Shown here: in pieces, positions 7,853 to 16,000 of the stretch
Position numbering within the stretch: position 1 is the first letter of the stretch
Layout: the number at the start of each line of letters is the position of its first letter
NCBI GenBank assembly: GCA_964417725.1
Contig: CAYQIV010000001.1
Coordinates: 1-64,000, forward strand
Source: SHZI01 sp964417725
GTDB lineage: Bacteria > Pseudomonadota > Gammaproteobacteria > Steroidobacterales > GCA-2729495
Direction of reading: 5' to 3'
DNA: 64,000 bases
Position numbers and translations under genes: made by a program
The notes under the pieces: generated by a model
What the model was told of the DNA's origin: nothing
Database searches by the model: none
Seen by the model: only the letters and a program-made list of their open reading frames with translations

Positions 7853-8254
7853 TCACGCCGGTGCACGAACCCCGGCATCGACCGGCGTCGGGCGGCCGGC
7901 GTCGTCGAGCGCCACGTAGACGAACAGGCCCTCGGTGACGGGCGCCGTCGCACCGGTGGCGGCGGACAATCCACTGGCCCGGATCCTGACGGTGAGCGAG
8001 GTCCGGCCGACTTTCTCGACATCGGCGTAGAAGCTGACGACATCGCCGACGTGCACCGGCTGATGAAACTCCATGGCATGGATGGCCACGGTCGCCACGC
8101 GCCGGCCGGCGCGCTGGCGGGCGGCGATCTCGCCGGCGATATCCATGTGCGACAGCAGCCAGCCGCCGAAGATGTCCCCGGCCGGGTTGGTGTCGGCCGG
8201 CATCGCCCGGGTGCGGATGGCGGGCTCGAGGTGTCCTGTGTCGGGGCGATTCAT
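7853..8254 (-). CDS. acyl-CoA thioesterase, YciA-like hotdog protein
   Basis: 133 residues, started at the ATG at 8254 with AGGAG ten bases upstream. Hotdog-fold motifs: RTRAMPADTNPAGDIFGGWL contains the NPxGxxFGGxLL signature with the catalytic Asp. It is followed by VATVAIHAMEFHQPVHVGDV, which matches the second strand block of YciA/ACOT-type enzymes. Such enzymes hydrolyse acyl-CoA to free acid and CoA in the cytoplasm. The gene is divergent from the MFS transporter at 8340, leaving about 85 bases for both promoters. Confidence 0.85.
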   Translation of the reverse strand: MNRPDTGHLEPAIRTRAMPADTNPAGDIFGGWLLSHMDIAGEIAARQRAGRRVATVAIHAMEFHQPVHVGDVVSFYADVEKVGRTSLTVRIRASGLSAATGATAPVTEGLFVYVALDDAGRPTPVDAGVRAPA

Positions 8255-8339
8255 GCGGGGAAGCTCCTGGCGGTGCGACGGCAATGCACGGGGCTGATGG
8301 TATCGTATCGGCGTTGTCCCCATTTCTGGCCGATGGCGC

Positions 8340-9611
8340 TTGTCCAGCACGCTCGTCCCCATCCTGGCCCTGCTGCTCGGCACCAGCCTGTTCGTCGGCG
8401 GCAGCGGCCTGCTCAACACGGCCGTCGCCTTGCGGGCCGATGCCCTCGGCTTTCCGGCCTCCCTGACGGGCACCATCATGGCAGCCTATTACGCGGGCTA
8501 TATCGTCGCCACCTACGGCTGCCCGCGGATCGTCCGGCAGGTCGGCCACGTCCGGGCGTTTTCCGCATTCTCGGCCACCGCCGCGGCCACGCTGCTGCTG
8601 CACCCGCTGCTGCCGGACGCGCTGGCCTGGCTCGTGCTGAGGTTCATCACCGGCGCCAGTGTCGTGGGGCTCTACATGGTCATCGAGAGCTGGCTCAACG
8701 AGCGCTCGTCGAACGACAACCGCGGGCGGGTTTTCGCCGTCTACCAGGTCATCTCGCTGCTCGCCCTGGCCAGCGGCCAGCACCTGCTGCTGCTGCCGTC
8801 GCCGGAGCCCGCCACGCCGTTCATCGCAGCGGCGGCGCTGTTCTCGATCGGCCTGGTGCCGGTCGTGCTGACGCGGGTCGAGCACCCGCAGCCCATCTCG
8901 AGGGTGGAACTCAGGCTGGGCCGGCTGTGGGCCCTCTCGCCGCTCAGCGTCGCCGGCACCTTCATCGCGGCACTCGGGAACGGTGCGTTGATCTCGCTGG
9001 GGCCGGTCTTCGCCCAGCGCATCGGGCTGGATACCACCGGGGTTGTGTGGTTCATGAGTCTGGTCTTCGCCGGTGGGGTCGCGCTGCAATGGCCAATCGG
9101 ACTGGCGTCGGACCGGTGGGACCGGCGCACGGTGATCCTGCTCGCCAGCCTCGCCGGGACCGGTTTTGCCCTGGTGGTCTGGGCCGGCATCGGATTGCCC
9201 CGGCCGGTCATGCTGGCCGCCGCATTTCTCTACGGCGGTGCCGCGTTCTCGCTCTATCCGCTGTGCATCGCCAACGCCAATGACCATGCCACCAGCGGCG
9301 ACTTCGTCGCCACCGCCAGCGGCCTGCTGCTCGTGTATGGCATCGGTGCCGCGGTGGGGCCCATCGTCGCCGGCGCGCTGATGCAGGCCTTCGGCGCCTC
9401 GAGCCTGCCGGTCTTCCTCGCCACCCTATTGGCCGTCCTCGCCACCTACGTGGCCCGGCGCAAGGCCAGCCGGGCGCCTCCGCCGGCCGAGGCACAGGAA
9501 CCCTTCGTCATGCTCTGCCGGACCTCGCAGTCAGCGCTCGACATGCTGGCGACGCCCCACCCCGGCACCGGCCATCCACCCGATGGCCCGGGCGCTTCCC
9601 GGTCACCGTGA
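8340..9611 (+). CDS. MFS transporter (YcaD-like)
   Basis: 423 residues from a TTG start at 8340; the first good helix follows at once. Twelve hydrophobic segments can be counted. Loop 2-3 has RIVRQVGHVRAF, and the half repeat is seen in LASDRWDRRT (about residue 258), the MFS GxxxDRxxRR-like loop. The overall pattern (AYYAGYIVATYGCPRIV, WLNERSSNDNRGRVFAVY) matches the YcaD/sugar-phosphate-like MFS subgroup. The substrate cannot be predicted. The last 50 residues are hydrophilic and Pro-rich, beyond the last helix. The MtfA-like gene follows immediately. Confidence 0.85.
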   Translation: MSSTLVPILALLLGTSLFVGGSGLLNTAVALRADALGFPASLTGTIMAAYYAGYIVATYGCPRIVRQVGHVRAFSAFSATAAATLLLHPLLPDALAWLVLRFITGASVVGLYMVIESWLNERSSNDNRGRVFAVYQVISLLALASGQHLLLLPSPEPATPFIAAAALFSIGLVPVVLTRVEHPQPISRVELRLGRLWALSPLSVAGTFIAALGNGALISLGPVFAQRIGLDTTGVVWFMSLVFAGGVALQWPIGLASDRWDRRTVILLASLAGTGFALVVWAGIGLPRPVMLAAAFLYGGAAFSLYPLCIANANDHATSGDFVATASGLLLVYGIGAAVGPIVAGALMQAFGASSLPVFLATLLAVLATYVARRKASRAPPPAEAQEPFVMLCRTSQSALDMLATPHPGTGHPPDGPGASRSP

Positions 9612-9618
9612 CCCGCCC

Positions 9619-10380
9619 GTGTTCGGCCTGTTGAAGGATTTCCGGCGGCGGCGCTTCGTGGCGCGGGCCACGATCCCGGAAACGCCGTGGCAGGCGGTGG
9701 TGGCCGATATCCCCAGCCTCGCGCCGCTCGACGCCGCGGCGCGCCACCGCCTGTGTTGCCGGGCGCTGCTGTTCCTGCACGAAAAGGCCATCGAACCCGC
9801 CCACGGCCTGGTGATCGACGAGGCGATGCGGCTGCGCATCGCCCTGCTGGCCTGCCGTCCGGCACTCGAACTGGGCCTCGACTGCTACGACGGCTTCGCA
9901 TCCGTCATCGTCTATCCCGGCCAGTGGCTGGTGCGTGGCCGCGAGCGCGAAGACGAAGCCGGCGTGGTCCATGTCGGCGACGAGATCCTGAGCGGCGAGT
10001 CCTGGGAACAGGGGCCGGTCCTGTTGTCCTGGGAGGATGTGCTGGCGAGCGGCCGTGGCGACGGCTTCGACGTGGTGGCGCACGAGTTCGCCCACAAGCT
10101 CGACCAGCTCGATGGGGCGGTAGACGGCGTGCCACCATTGCACCGGGGCATGTCGCGCACGCAGTGGATAGCCGACTTCCAGCGGGCCTACGATGACCTG
10201 ACAGCGGCCCTCGAGCGCGGCGAAGAGCCGTGGCTCGACCCCTACGCGGCCGAGGACCCCGGCGAGTTCTTCGCCGTCTGCACGGAGCTCTTCTTCGACA
10301 CGCCGTCGGCGCTCGCCGCCCATCACCCCGACCTCTACGCCCGGCTTCGGGCGTTCTATCGTCAGGACCCGGCCGGCTGA
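9619..10380 (+). CDS. mtfA: MtfA-type zinc metallopeptidase (M90)
   Basis: 253 residues from the GTG at 9619; an upstream ATG at 9583 in the same frame would overlap the MFS gene by 29 bases. FDVVAHEFAHKLDQLDGA contains the HExxH zinc site, and ECFAV-like EFFAVCTELFFDTP supplies the downstream acidic ligand. The blocks ALELGLDCYDGFASVIVYP and EQGPVLLSWEDV match E. coli MtfA along its length. In E. coli MtfA is a cytosolic aminopeptidase that also binds the regulator Mlc and so affects glucose PTS expression. No Mlc or PTS gene is nearby, so only the peptidase role is safe. Confidence 0.88.
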   Translation: MFGLLKDFRRRRFVARATIPETPWQAVVADIPSLAPLDAAARHRLCCRALLFLHEKAIEPAHGLVIDEAMRLRIALLACRPALELGLDCYDGFASVIVYPGQWLVRGREREDEAGVVHVGDEILSGESWEQGPVLLSWEDVLASGRGDGFDVVAHEFAHKLDQLDGAVDGVPPLHRGMSRTQWIADFQRAYDDLTAALERGEEPWLDPYAAEDPGEFFAVCTELFFDTPSALAAHHPDLYARLRAFYRQDPAG

Positions 10381-10421
10381 GGCGGGCGGGGCGACAACCG
10401 GCGATTTCCAATATTTCAATC

Positions 10422-10447
10422 ATTCAACTTCTGTAGAATCGTTGAAT
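10422..10447 (+). promoter_or_regulatory. putative ArsR operator and overlapping -10 box
   Basis: ATTCAAC (10422-10428) and GTTGAAT (10441-10447) form an exact inverted repeat with a 12-base spacer, ending one base before the arsR start codon. A further TTCAAT lies just upstream. A -10-like TAGAAT at 10434-10439 sits inside the dyad, so bound ArsR would cover the promoter. If that -10 is right, transcription starts at or next to the ATG and the message is leaderless. Confidence 0.6.
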
Positions 10448-10448
10448 C

Positions 10449-10820
10449 ATGGAAATCACCGCCGCCGTCGCCCTGCTCGAGTCACTCGCCTCGGCCGTGC
10501 GCCTCGACGTCTACCGATTGCTCGTCCGGCAGGGCCCGGAGGGCCTGGTGGCGGGCGAGATTGCCACCGCCCTCGATGTGCCGCCGACCAACCTGTCCTT
10601 CCATCTCCGTGCGCTGACCCAGGCGGGCCTGCTTACGGTCGCGCAGGAGGGCCGTTACCAGCGCTACCGGGCCGACATCGTGCCGATGCTCGACCTGGTG
10701 GCCTGGCTCACCGATGAGTGTTGCGGCGGCCACCCGGAACGCTGTGCACCACCGGCATCCGCGCCGCGGAAAACCAGACCCGCAGCACGAGCGCCTGCCC
10801 GCAGGACGCAACGTCCATGA
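10449..10820 (+). CDS. arsR: ArsR-family arsenic-responsive repressor
   Basis: 123 residues. Winged helix-turn-helix with LSFHLRALTQAGLL as the recognition helix region and GRYQRYRAD as the wing. There is no ELCVC metal box in helix 3. Instead Cys91, Cys92 and Cys99 (ECCGGHPERC) near the C-terminus resemble the As(III) site of the Acidithiobacillus-type ArsR. The protein should release its operator when arsenite or antimonite binds. Its stop overlaps the start of the acr3 gene (ATGA), making a two-gene autoregulated operon; no arsC is present here. The last 20 residues are a basic, low-complexity tail. Confidence 0.9.
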   Translation: MEITAAVALLESLASAVRLDVYRLLVRQGPEGLVAGEIATALDVPPTNLSFHLRALTQAGLLTVAQEGRYQRYRADIVPMLDLVAWLTDECCGGHPERCAPPASAPRKTRPAARAPARRTQRP

Positions 10821-11878
10821 GCCATTCCCCTTCCGCGGACCCATCACCCATCGGGTTTTTCGAGCGTTACCTGTCGCTGTGGGTGCTGTTGTGCATCATC
10901 GGCGGCATCGCGCTCGGCAACCTGCTTCCAGCCACTTTTCAGGCCTTCGCCGCGCTCGAGTACGGGTCGGTCAATTTCCTGGTCGCAGTGCTGATCTGGC
11001 TGATGGTCTACCCGATGATGGTGGCGGTCGACTTCGGCAGCCTCACAAAGGTGCACGAACGGCCGAAGGGCCTTGCCATCACCCTGGCCGTGAACTGGCT
11101 CATCAAGCCTTTCACCATGGCCGCCCTGGGCGTGCTCTTCTTCGATCATCTCTACCGCGGCCTCATCGCGCCGGCCGATGCCGACCAGTACATCGCCGGG
11201 CTGATCCTCCTCGGTGCCGCACCCTGCACGGCCATGGTCTTCGTCTGGTCGCAGCTGACCCGCGGTGACGCCACCTACACGCTGGTCCAGGTGGCGCTGA
11301 ACGATGTCATCATGATCTTTGCCTTTGCGCCGATCGTCGCCCTGCTGCTCGGCGTGACCGACATCCAGGTGCCCTGGAAGACCCTGTTGTTGTCGGTCAC
11401 GCTCTACGTGGTGATCCCGCTGGCTGCCGGCATCTGGACACGCCTGCGGCTCAGCCGGGCGGCCGGCGACCCGGCCCGTGCCGAACAGGCCGTGTCGCGG
11501 TTCACCGCACGCATCAAACCCCTGTCGGTCGCCGGCCTGCTCGGCACGGTCGTGCTGCTGTTCGGCTTCCAGGGCCATGTCATCCTCGACCAGCCGGTGC
11601 TCATCGGCCTGATCGCCCTGCCCCTGCTGATCCAGTCCTACGGCATCTTCGCCATCGCCTATGCGGCGGCCCGCGCCTGGCGGGTGCCCTTTGACGTCGC
11701 CGCGCCCTGTGCACTGATCGGCACCTCGAACTTCTTCGAGCTGGCCGTCGCGGTGGCCATCGGGCTGTTCGGCCTCCGGTCCGGTGCAGCGCTGGTCACC
11801 GTGGTCGGCGTCCTCGTCGAAGTGCCCGTCATGCTCTCGCTGGTCGCGTTCGCCAACCGGACCCGCCACTGGTTCTGA
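10817..11878 (+). CDS. arsB: ACR3-family arsenite efflux permease
   Basis: 353 residues, ten transmembrane helices. Signature ACR3 blocks are present: LIWLMVYPMMVAVDF, the conserved helix-4 Cys in LGAAPCTAMVFVWSQL, and ALIGTSNFFELAVAVAI near the C-terminus. ACR3 carriers expel As(OH)2O- in exchange for protons across the inner membrane. The start at 10817 overlaps the arsR stop, which ensures co-translation. ArsB/ACR3 naming is inconsistent in databases; this protein is of the ACR3 (BART superfamily) type, not the E. coli ArsB type. Confidence 0.92.
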   Translation: MSHSPSADPSPIGFFERYLSLWVLLCIIGGIALGNLLPATFQAFAALEYGSVNFLVAVLIWLMVYPMMVAVDFGSLTKVHERPKGLAITLAVNWLIKPFTMAALGVLFFDHLYRGLIAPADADQYIAGLILLGAAPCTAMVFVWSQLTRGDATYTLVQVALNDVIMIFAFAPIVALLLGVTDIQVPWKTLLLSVTLYVVIPLAAGIWTRLRLSRAAGDPARAEQAVSRFTARIKPLSVAGLLGTVVLLFGFQGHVILDQPVLIGLIALPLLIQSYGIFAIAYAAARAWRVPFDVAAPCALIGTSNFFELAVAVAIGLFGLRSGAALVTVVGVLVEVPVMLSLVAFANRTRHWF

Positions 11879-12034
11879 TCCCGCCCCGGCGCCGCTGTTG
11901 ACCAGGTCGCCCACCATGCTGCGGGCACCCCGGCCGATGCCTCACCGGGCGTGACCGGCCACGCGTGACTTTCACTTCCGTTCGGTGATAAATGCCATAC
12001 CGGCATCCCGGGGGCATCAGGAACACAGGAAGCC

Positions 12035-13084
12035 ATGGCAATGACAGGCACGCGGCACACGGAGTTTGGCATCGTCATCGAGCCGTCACCTGGCTTTACT
12101 GCGCGTCTCGCGGCCGAGGTCGAAGGGATGGGCTTCGATGCCCTGCTCTGCCCGGACACCCAGTGCCTGAGCCCCGACCCGTACGGCCAGCTGTCGCTGG
12201 CCGCCGCGGCGACGAGCCGGCTGTTCCTCGGCACTGGCGTCACCAATCCGGTGACGCGCGACGCCGCGGTCACGGCCGGTGCGCTGGCAACGCTGCAGAT
12301 CGAGTCGGGCGGGCGGGCGCGCTGCGCCATCGGGCGCGGAGATTCCTCCGCCGCACACATCGGCCGGCGCAACGCGAAGACGGCGGAGCTGCGCCTTTAC
12401 GTCGAGCAGGTGCGCGCCTACCTGCGCAGTGCAGAGGTGCCGCGTGGCGAGACGCGCTCGCGCATGCGCTGGCTGGCCCCGGGTGAACTCCCCGAGGTGC
12501 CGATCGACATCGCCTGCACCGGCCCGGCCACCATCCGCATGGCTGCCGACGTTGCCGACCGCGTGACCTTCGCCGTCGGCAGCGCCCCCGAGCGCATCGA
12601 ATGGGCGCTGCAGACCCTGAATGCCCGGCTCGAGGAGACCGGCCGTCGGCGCGATACGCTGCGTGTCGGCGCCTTCGTCAACCTGGTCTGCGACGAGGAT
12701 GAGCAGCGCGCCATCGACCTCGGACGGATGATCGCCGGCATGGTGGCGCACTTCGCCGGCATGAAGGATGCGCCCGTCGAACACCTGCCACCCCGGTTGC
12801 GGGCGCTGGCGGTGAAGATGAAAACCGGCTACGACATGGCCCGCCATGCGCAGAACGAAGGAACCCATCTTGACCAGGTCGACGATGCCTTCGTCGACTG
12901 GTTCTCGATCTGCGGATCGCCACGGAAGTGCAAAACCCGGCTGGGCCGGCTCATCGACATGGGACTCGACCACATCAACCTGCTGGGCGGCTCACCGGTG
13001 GCAACGCCCCACGGCGAGCGCCAAGCCGCCATGGTCAGGCAGACGCGGCTATTCGCCACCGAGGTCATGCCGAAACTGCGCTGA
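12035..13084 (+). CDS. LLM-class flavin-dependent oxidoreductase (luciferase-like)
   Basis: 349 residues of TIM-barrel type. EFGIVIEPSPG at the N-terminus, MGFDALLCPDTQ, LFLGTGVTNPVTRDAAVTAG and LQIESGGRARCAIGRGDSSA match the bacterial luciferase-like/F420-dependent reductase family; GVTNPVTRxPxVTA is its hallmark. The C-terminal part keeps ICGSPRKCKTRL and MGLDHINLL, the usual end of the fold. Whether the cofactor is FMN or F420 cannot be decided, and no F420 biosynthesis gene lies in the window. It is a single gene with no clear partner. Confidence 0.85.
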   Translation: MAMTGTRHTEFGIVIEPSPGFTARLAAEVEGMGFDALLCPDTQCLSPDPYGQLSLAAAATSRLFLGTGVTNPVTRDAAVTAGALATLQIESGGRARCAIGRGDSSAAHIGRRNAKTAELRLYVEQVRAYLRSAEVPRGETRSRMRWLAPGELPEVPIDIACTGPATIRMAADVADRVTFAVGSAPERIEWALQTLNARLEETGRRRDTLRVGAFVNLVCDEDEQRAIDLGRMIAGMVAHFAGMKDAPVEHLPPRLRALAVKMKTGYDMARHAQNEGTHLDQVDDAFVDWFSICGSPRKCKTRLGRLIDMGLDHINLLGGSPVATPHGERQAAMVRQTRLFATEVMPKLR

Positions 13085-13102
13085 GCGCAGCCGGCAGAGC
13101 AG

Positions 13103-13648
13103 TCACAAAACCTGCTGCAGGCCGAAGCCCAGGACAAGCAGCACCGTGGCCGAAAGCACGCCAACCAATGTAACGAGCTTGAGTCGCTTGGCAGCGACGC
13201 CACCCATCGCCAGCCAGGGGCTGGTGCGCGGGTGCCGCTCGATGAGCAGCAGGAAACACAGGTTCTCGCCCCAGTCGAACACGGCGGGCAGGAACGCCCA
13301 TAGCGGTGCCTGCCACGCCAGCAGGAAGTCGGCGCCCAGGCGCGGCAACAGCAGTGCCCACAGCAGGCTCAGGAACAGCGAGGCACAGAGCGGAAAGAAA
13401 AAATCGATGACGAAGAAACGCCGGTAAAGCAGTTTCGATGTGCCCCCGTAGGCGGCGAGCTGGGTATGGACCTGCGCCGTGGTCAGGCGGTTCTGCAGAT
13501 CGAACACCGGATATCCTTCGGTGACTTTCTCGAAACGCGCATTGGTGGCCTTCAGCAGCCGAAAGGCGGCAACCTGCAGCATCAGGGCCAGCAGCACCGG
13601 CCAGCCCCGGCCGGCCCATTCGACCCATTGTGCCGTCAGGGCCGTCAC
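13103..13648 (-). CDS. small integral membrane protein of unknown function
   Basis: 181 residues from a GTG at 13648 with AGGAGG about nine bases upstream. Four hydrophobic helices (residues about 14-31, 76-99, 112-132 and 154-178) surround a periplasmic or cytoplasmic loop containing GYPVFDLQNRLT and GGTSKLLYRRFF. No family is recognised with certainty. It lies downstream of the SLC13 permease on the same strand with a gap of only 55 bases, so it may be co-transcribed. Confidence 0.6.
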   Translation of the reverse strand: MTALTAQWVEWAGRGWPVLLALMLQVAAFRLLKATNARFEKVTEGYPVFDLQNRLTTAQVHTQLAAYGGTSKLLYRRFFVIDFFFPLCASLFLSLLWALLLPRLGADFLLAWQAPLWAFLPAVFDWGENLCFLLLIERHPRTSPWLAMGGVAAKRLKLVTLVGVLSATVLLVLGFGLQQVL

Positions 13649-13703
13649 GCGCCGGCACCTCCTGCCATTTGCCGGCACTGCCCCCGCCGGCCATCGACGG
13701 TAT

Positions 13704-15593
13704 TCAAGGTGGCCATACGACAAGCAGCAGCGGAATGCTGATGGCCACCACCAGACACTCGAGCGGCAGGCCAAGCCGCCAGTAGTCGCCGAAACGGAAC
13801 CCGCCCGGTCCGAGGATCAGGGTATTGTTCTGGTGGCCGATCGGCGTGAGAAACGCGCAAGATGCGCCAATCGCCACGGCCATCAGAAACGTATCGGCAC
13901 TGACGCCAAGTGCCGCCGCCGTGCCGATGGCGATCGGGCACATCACTGCCGCGGTGGCCGCATTGTTCATCAGGTCAGAGAGGAACATCGTCACGACGAG
14001 GATCACGACAAGGCCGAGCACAACGTTACCCTGGACAACACGGTCGAGGAGGAAGCGTGCGATCAGGTCTGCCGTGCCCGTGGAGGCCATCGCCCCCGCA
14101 ACGGGAATGAGCGCAGCGAGCAGGACGATGACCGGCCAATCGATGGTTTCGTACACCGCACGTGGTGGCACAGTGCGGAAAACCATCGACGCCAGCACCC
14201 CCGCGGCGAAGGCGATTGCCGCCGGCAGCAATCCGAATGCCGCACCGCCGATCGCGGCCACCATGATGAACCCGGCCGGCAGGGCCTTGCGCGGTTCCGG
14301 AATGCGCAGCTCCCGCGGGGCGAGCGGCACGCAGCCACTGTCGGCGGCAAACTCGGCGATGGCCTCACCCGAACCCTGCATCAGCAGCAGGTCCCCTGGC
14401 TGGAGGGACACCGACCGCAGTCGGGACACCCATCGTCGACCCTGGCGTGAAACCGCAAGCAGGTTCAGCCCGTAGCGGGTCCGCAGCAGCATGTCACTGG
14501 CTGAGCGGCCCGCCAGCGCTGACCGGGGGAGTATGGCAAGCTCCGTGAGGATGACGTCATCGGTGCTGTCCGGGGCTTCCGTCCTTTCGGCGGCTTCAGT
14601 GGCGTCCTCCACCGCCCCCACGGGACCGGTTGGCGGTCCAGTCACGCTTTTCCCCGGCGGGTTCTCGTCCGCGGCTTCGTCATCCTTCGCCGGCGGTGGC
14701 TTGTCCTCCTCCAGCTTGAGGCCCAGGCCGGAGAGCACATCAGCCAACGCATCCGCCTCGGCTTCGATGATCAGGATGTCACCTGTACGCACCTTGCGCC
14801 GCGGATTGGGCGCCGTCATGCGCACCTCGTTGCGCACCATGCCGATGAGTTGCGCAGCACGCTCGTCCAGCAATTCATCGAGTTGGCGCAGTGTTTTGCC
14901 GACCACCTTGCTTCCATCCGGGACACGGGCCTCCGTGATGTAGGCACCGGACTCGAAGCCCTCGACGCCGGCCTGCTGGCGCCGGGGCACCATCCGCCAC
15001 CCGAACAGGGTGACGAAAACCACGCCACCCACGGCGACCACCACACCCACCGGGGAAAAATCGAACATGGCAAAGCCGCCACTGGCGGTCTGGGCACGAA
15101 ACCCGGACACGATGAGGTTGGGCGGCGTACCGATGAGCGTTGTCATGCCGCCGAGGATCGTGCCGAAGGCCAGCGGCATCAGCACTTGCCCCGGTGGCAC
15201 CTCGACCCGCCGCGCAAGCTGTACCGCCACCGGCATGAGCAATGCCATTGCGCCGACGTTGTTCATGAAACTGGATAACACCGCCCCCAGTCCGACCAGC
15301 ACCAGCAGGCTGGGTACGATGCCGGCCCGGGCCGGCAGCACGGCGCGCACCAGAATGTCCACCAGACCCGACACCTGCAATCCGCGGCTGAGGACCAGCA
15401 CACAGGCGACGGTAATCACCGCGGGATGGCCAAACCCGGCGAACGCATCCTGGGCGGGCACCAGCCCGGCTAGCACGCAGGCCAGCAGCGCCGCCAGCGC
15501 CACCATGTCGTGCCGCCAGCGACCCCACAGGAACATCGCGACGGTGGCGGCCAGAACCACGAGAATCAGCACCTGTGGGGCAGGCACGCCCAT
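13704..15593 (-). CDS. SLC13-type permease with two RCK_C (TrkA_C) domains
   Basis: 629 residues. An N-terminal membrane half (about 1-205) has SSFMNNVGAMALLMPVA and GTPPNLIVSGF, the SNT signature of DASS/SLC13 carriers. A cytoplasmic centre (about 220-420) has two RCK_C-like domains, VVGKTLRQLDEL...TGDILIIEA and LAGRSASDMLLRTRYGLNLLAV...PGDLLLMQG. A second membrane half (about 435-629) repeats MNNAATAAVMCPIA and ends in GHQNNTLILGPGG. The two RCK_C domains are separated by an unusual Pro/Glu/Asp-rich linker of about 60 residues. The substrate is probably a dicarboxylate or sulfate with Na+. The cupin gene ends seven bases upstream. Confidence 0.88.
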   Translation of the reverse strand: MGVPAPQVLILVVLAATVAMFLWGRWRHDMVALAALLACVLAGLVPAQDAFAGFGHPAVITVACVLVLSRGLQVSGLVDILVRAVLPARAGIVPSLLVLVGLGAVLSSFMNNVGAMALLMPVAVQLARRVEVPPGQVLMPLAFGTILGGMTTLIGTPPNLIVSGFRAQTASGGFAMFDFSPVGVVVAVGGVVFVTLFGWRMVPRRQQAGVEGFESGAYITEARVPDGSKVVGKTLRQLDELLDERAAQLIGMVRNEVRMTAPNPRRKVRTGDILIIEAEADALADVLSGLGLKLEEDKPPPAKDDEAADENPPGKSVTGPPTGPVGAVEDATEAAERTEAPDSTDDVILTELAILPRSALAGRSASDMLLRTRYGLNLLAVSRQGRRWVSRLRSVSLQPGDLLLMQGSGEAIAEFAADSGCVPLAPRELRIPEPRKALPAGFIMVAAIGGAAFGLLPAAIAFAAGVLASMVFRTVPPRAVYETIDWPVIVLLAALIPVAGAMASTGTADLIARFLLDRVVQGNVVLGLVVILVVTMFLSDLMNNAATAAVMCPIAIGTAAALGVSADTFLMAVAIGASCAFLTPIGHQNNTLILGPGGFRFGDYWRLGLPLECLVVAISIPLLLVVWPP

Positions 15594-15600
15594 ATGGTGC

Positions 15601-15942
15601 CTACCCGGTCCGCAGGACGATCGTCAGCAGGACCGTGGAATCACGCACACTGTGGATCTGATGTGCCATGTTGCCATCCAGGTACACGAGTTGGCCCGTT
15701 CGGACCGCCACATCCCCGTCGGGTGACTTCACCGCCACCTCGCCGTCGATGCAATGGATAACCACCGGCCCCGGCACCTGGCAGTACCCCGCACTGTGCA
15801 TCGTCGTGCCGGCCTTGAGGACCAGTCGTGCCAGTTCGAGGTGATCGATCTTGGCAATCGCCTTCGATTTTTCGGCCGGCAGGTCGCTGGCCCATGTCGA
15901 GAGGTCCACGACCTCGCCCGGTCTTGCATGTCTGGTGGCCAT
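15601..15942 (-). CDS. small cupin-domain protein
   Basis: 113 residues, a single cupin barrel: AGTTMHSAGYCQVPGPVVIH and DGEVAV...GQLVYLDGNMAHQIHSV correspond to the two cupin motifs. Metal ligands are reduced: His in motif 1 (MHSAGY) and His in motif 2 (NMAHQIHS) are present, but the usual HxHxxxxE set is incomplete. It could be a binding or sensor protein rather than an enzyme. The stop lies seven bases before the SLC13 permease start, so the pair is likely one transcript, and the cupin may sense or process the permease's substrate. Confidence 0.75.
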   Translation of the reverse strand: MATRHARPGEVVDLSTWASDLPAEKSKAIAKIDHLELARLVLKAGTTMHSAGYCQVPGPVVIHCIDGEVAVKSPDGDVAVRTGQLVYLDGNMAHQIHSVRDSTVLLTIVLRTG

Positions 15943-16000
15943 CGTCACTCCTTCACTGCTGCGGTTGCCCGTATCCGCCCATGCCCTCCCCCTCCACCAC

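Noticed and set aside
7563..9287. 574-codon minus-strand frame
   Set aside because: Overlaps DUF502, thioesterase and MFS genes; residue pattern is a shadow of GC codons.
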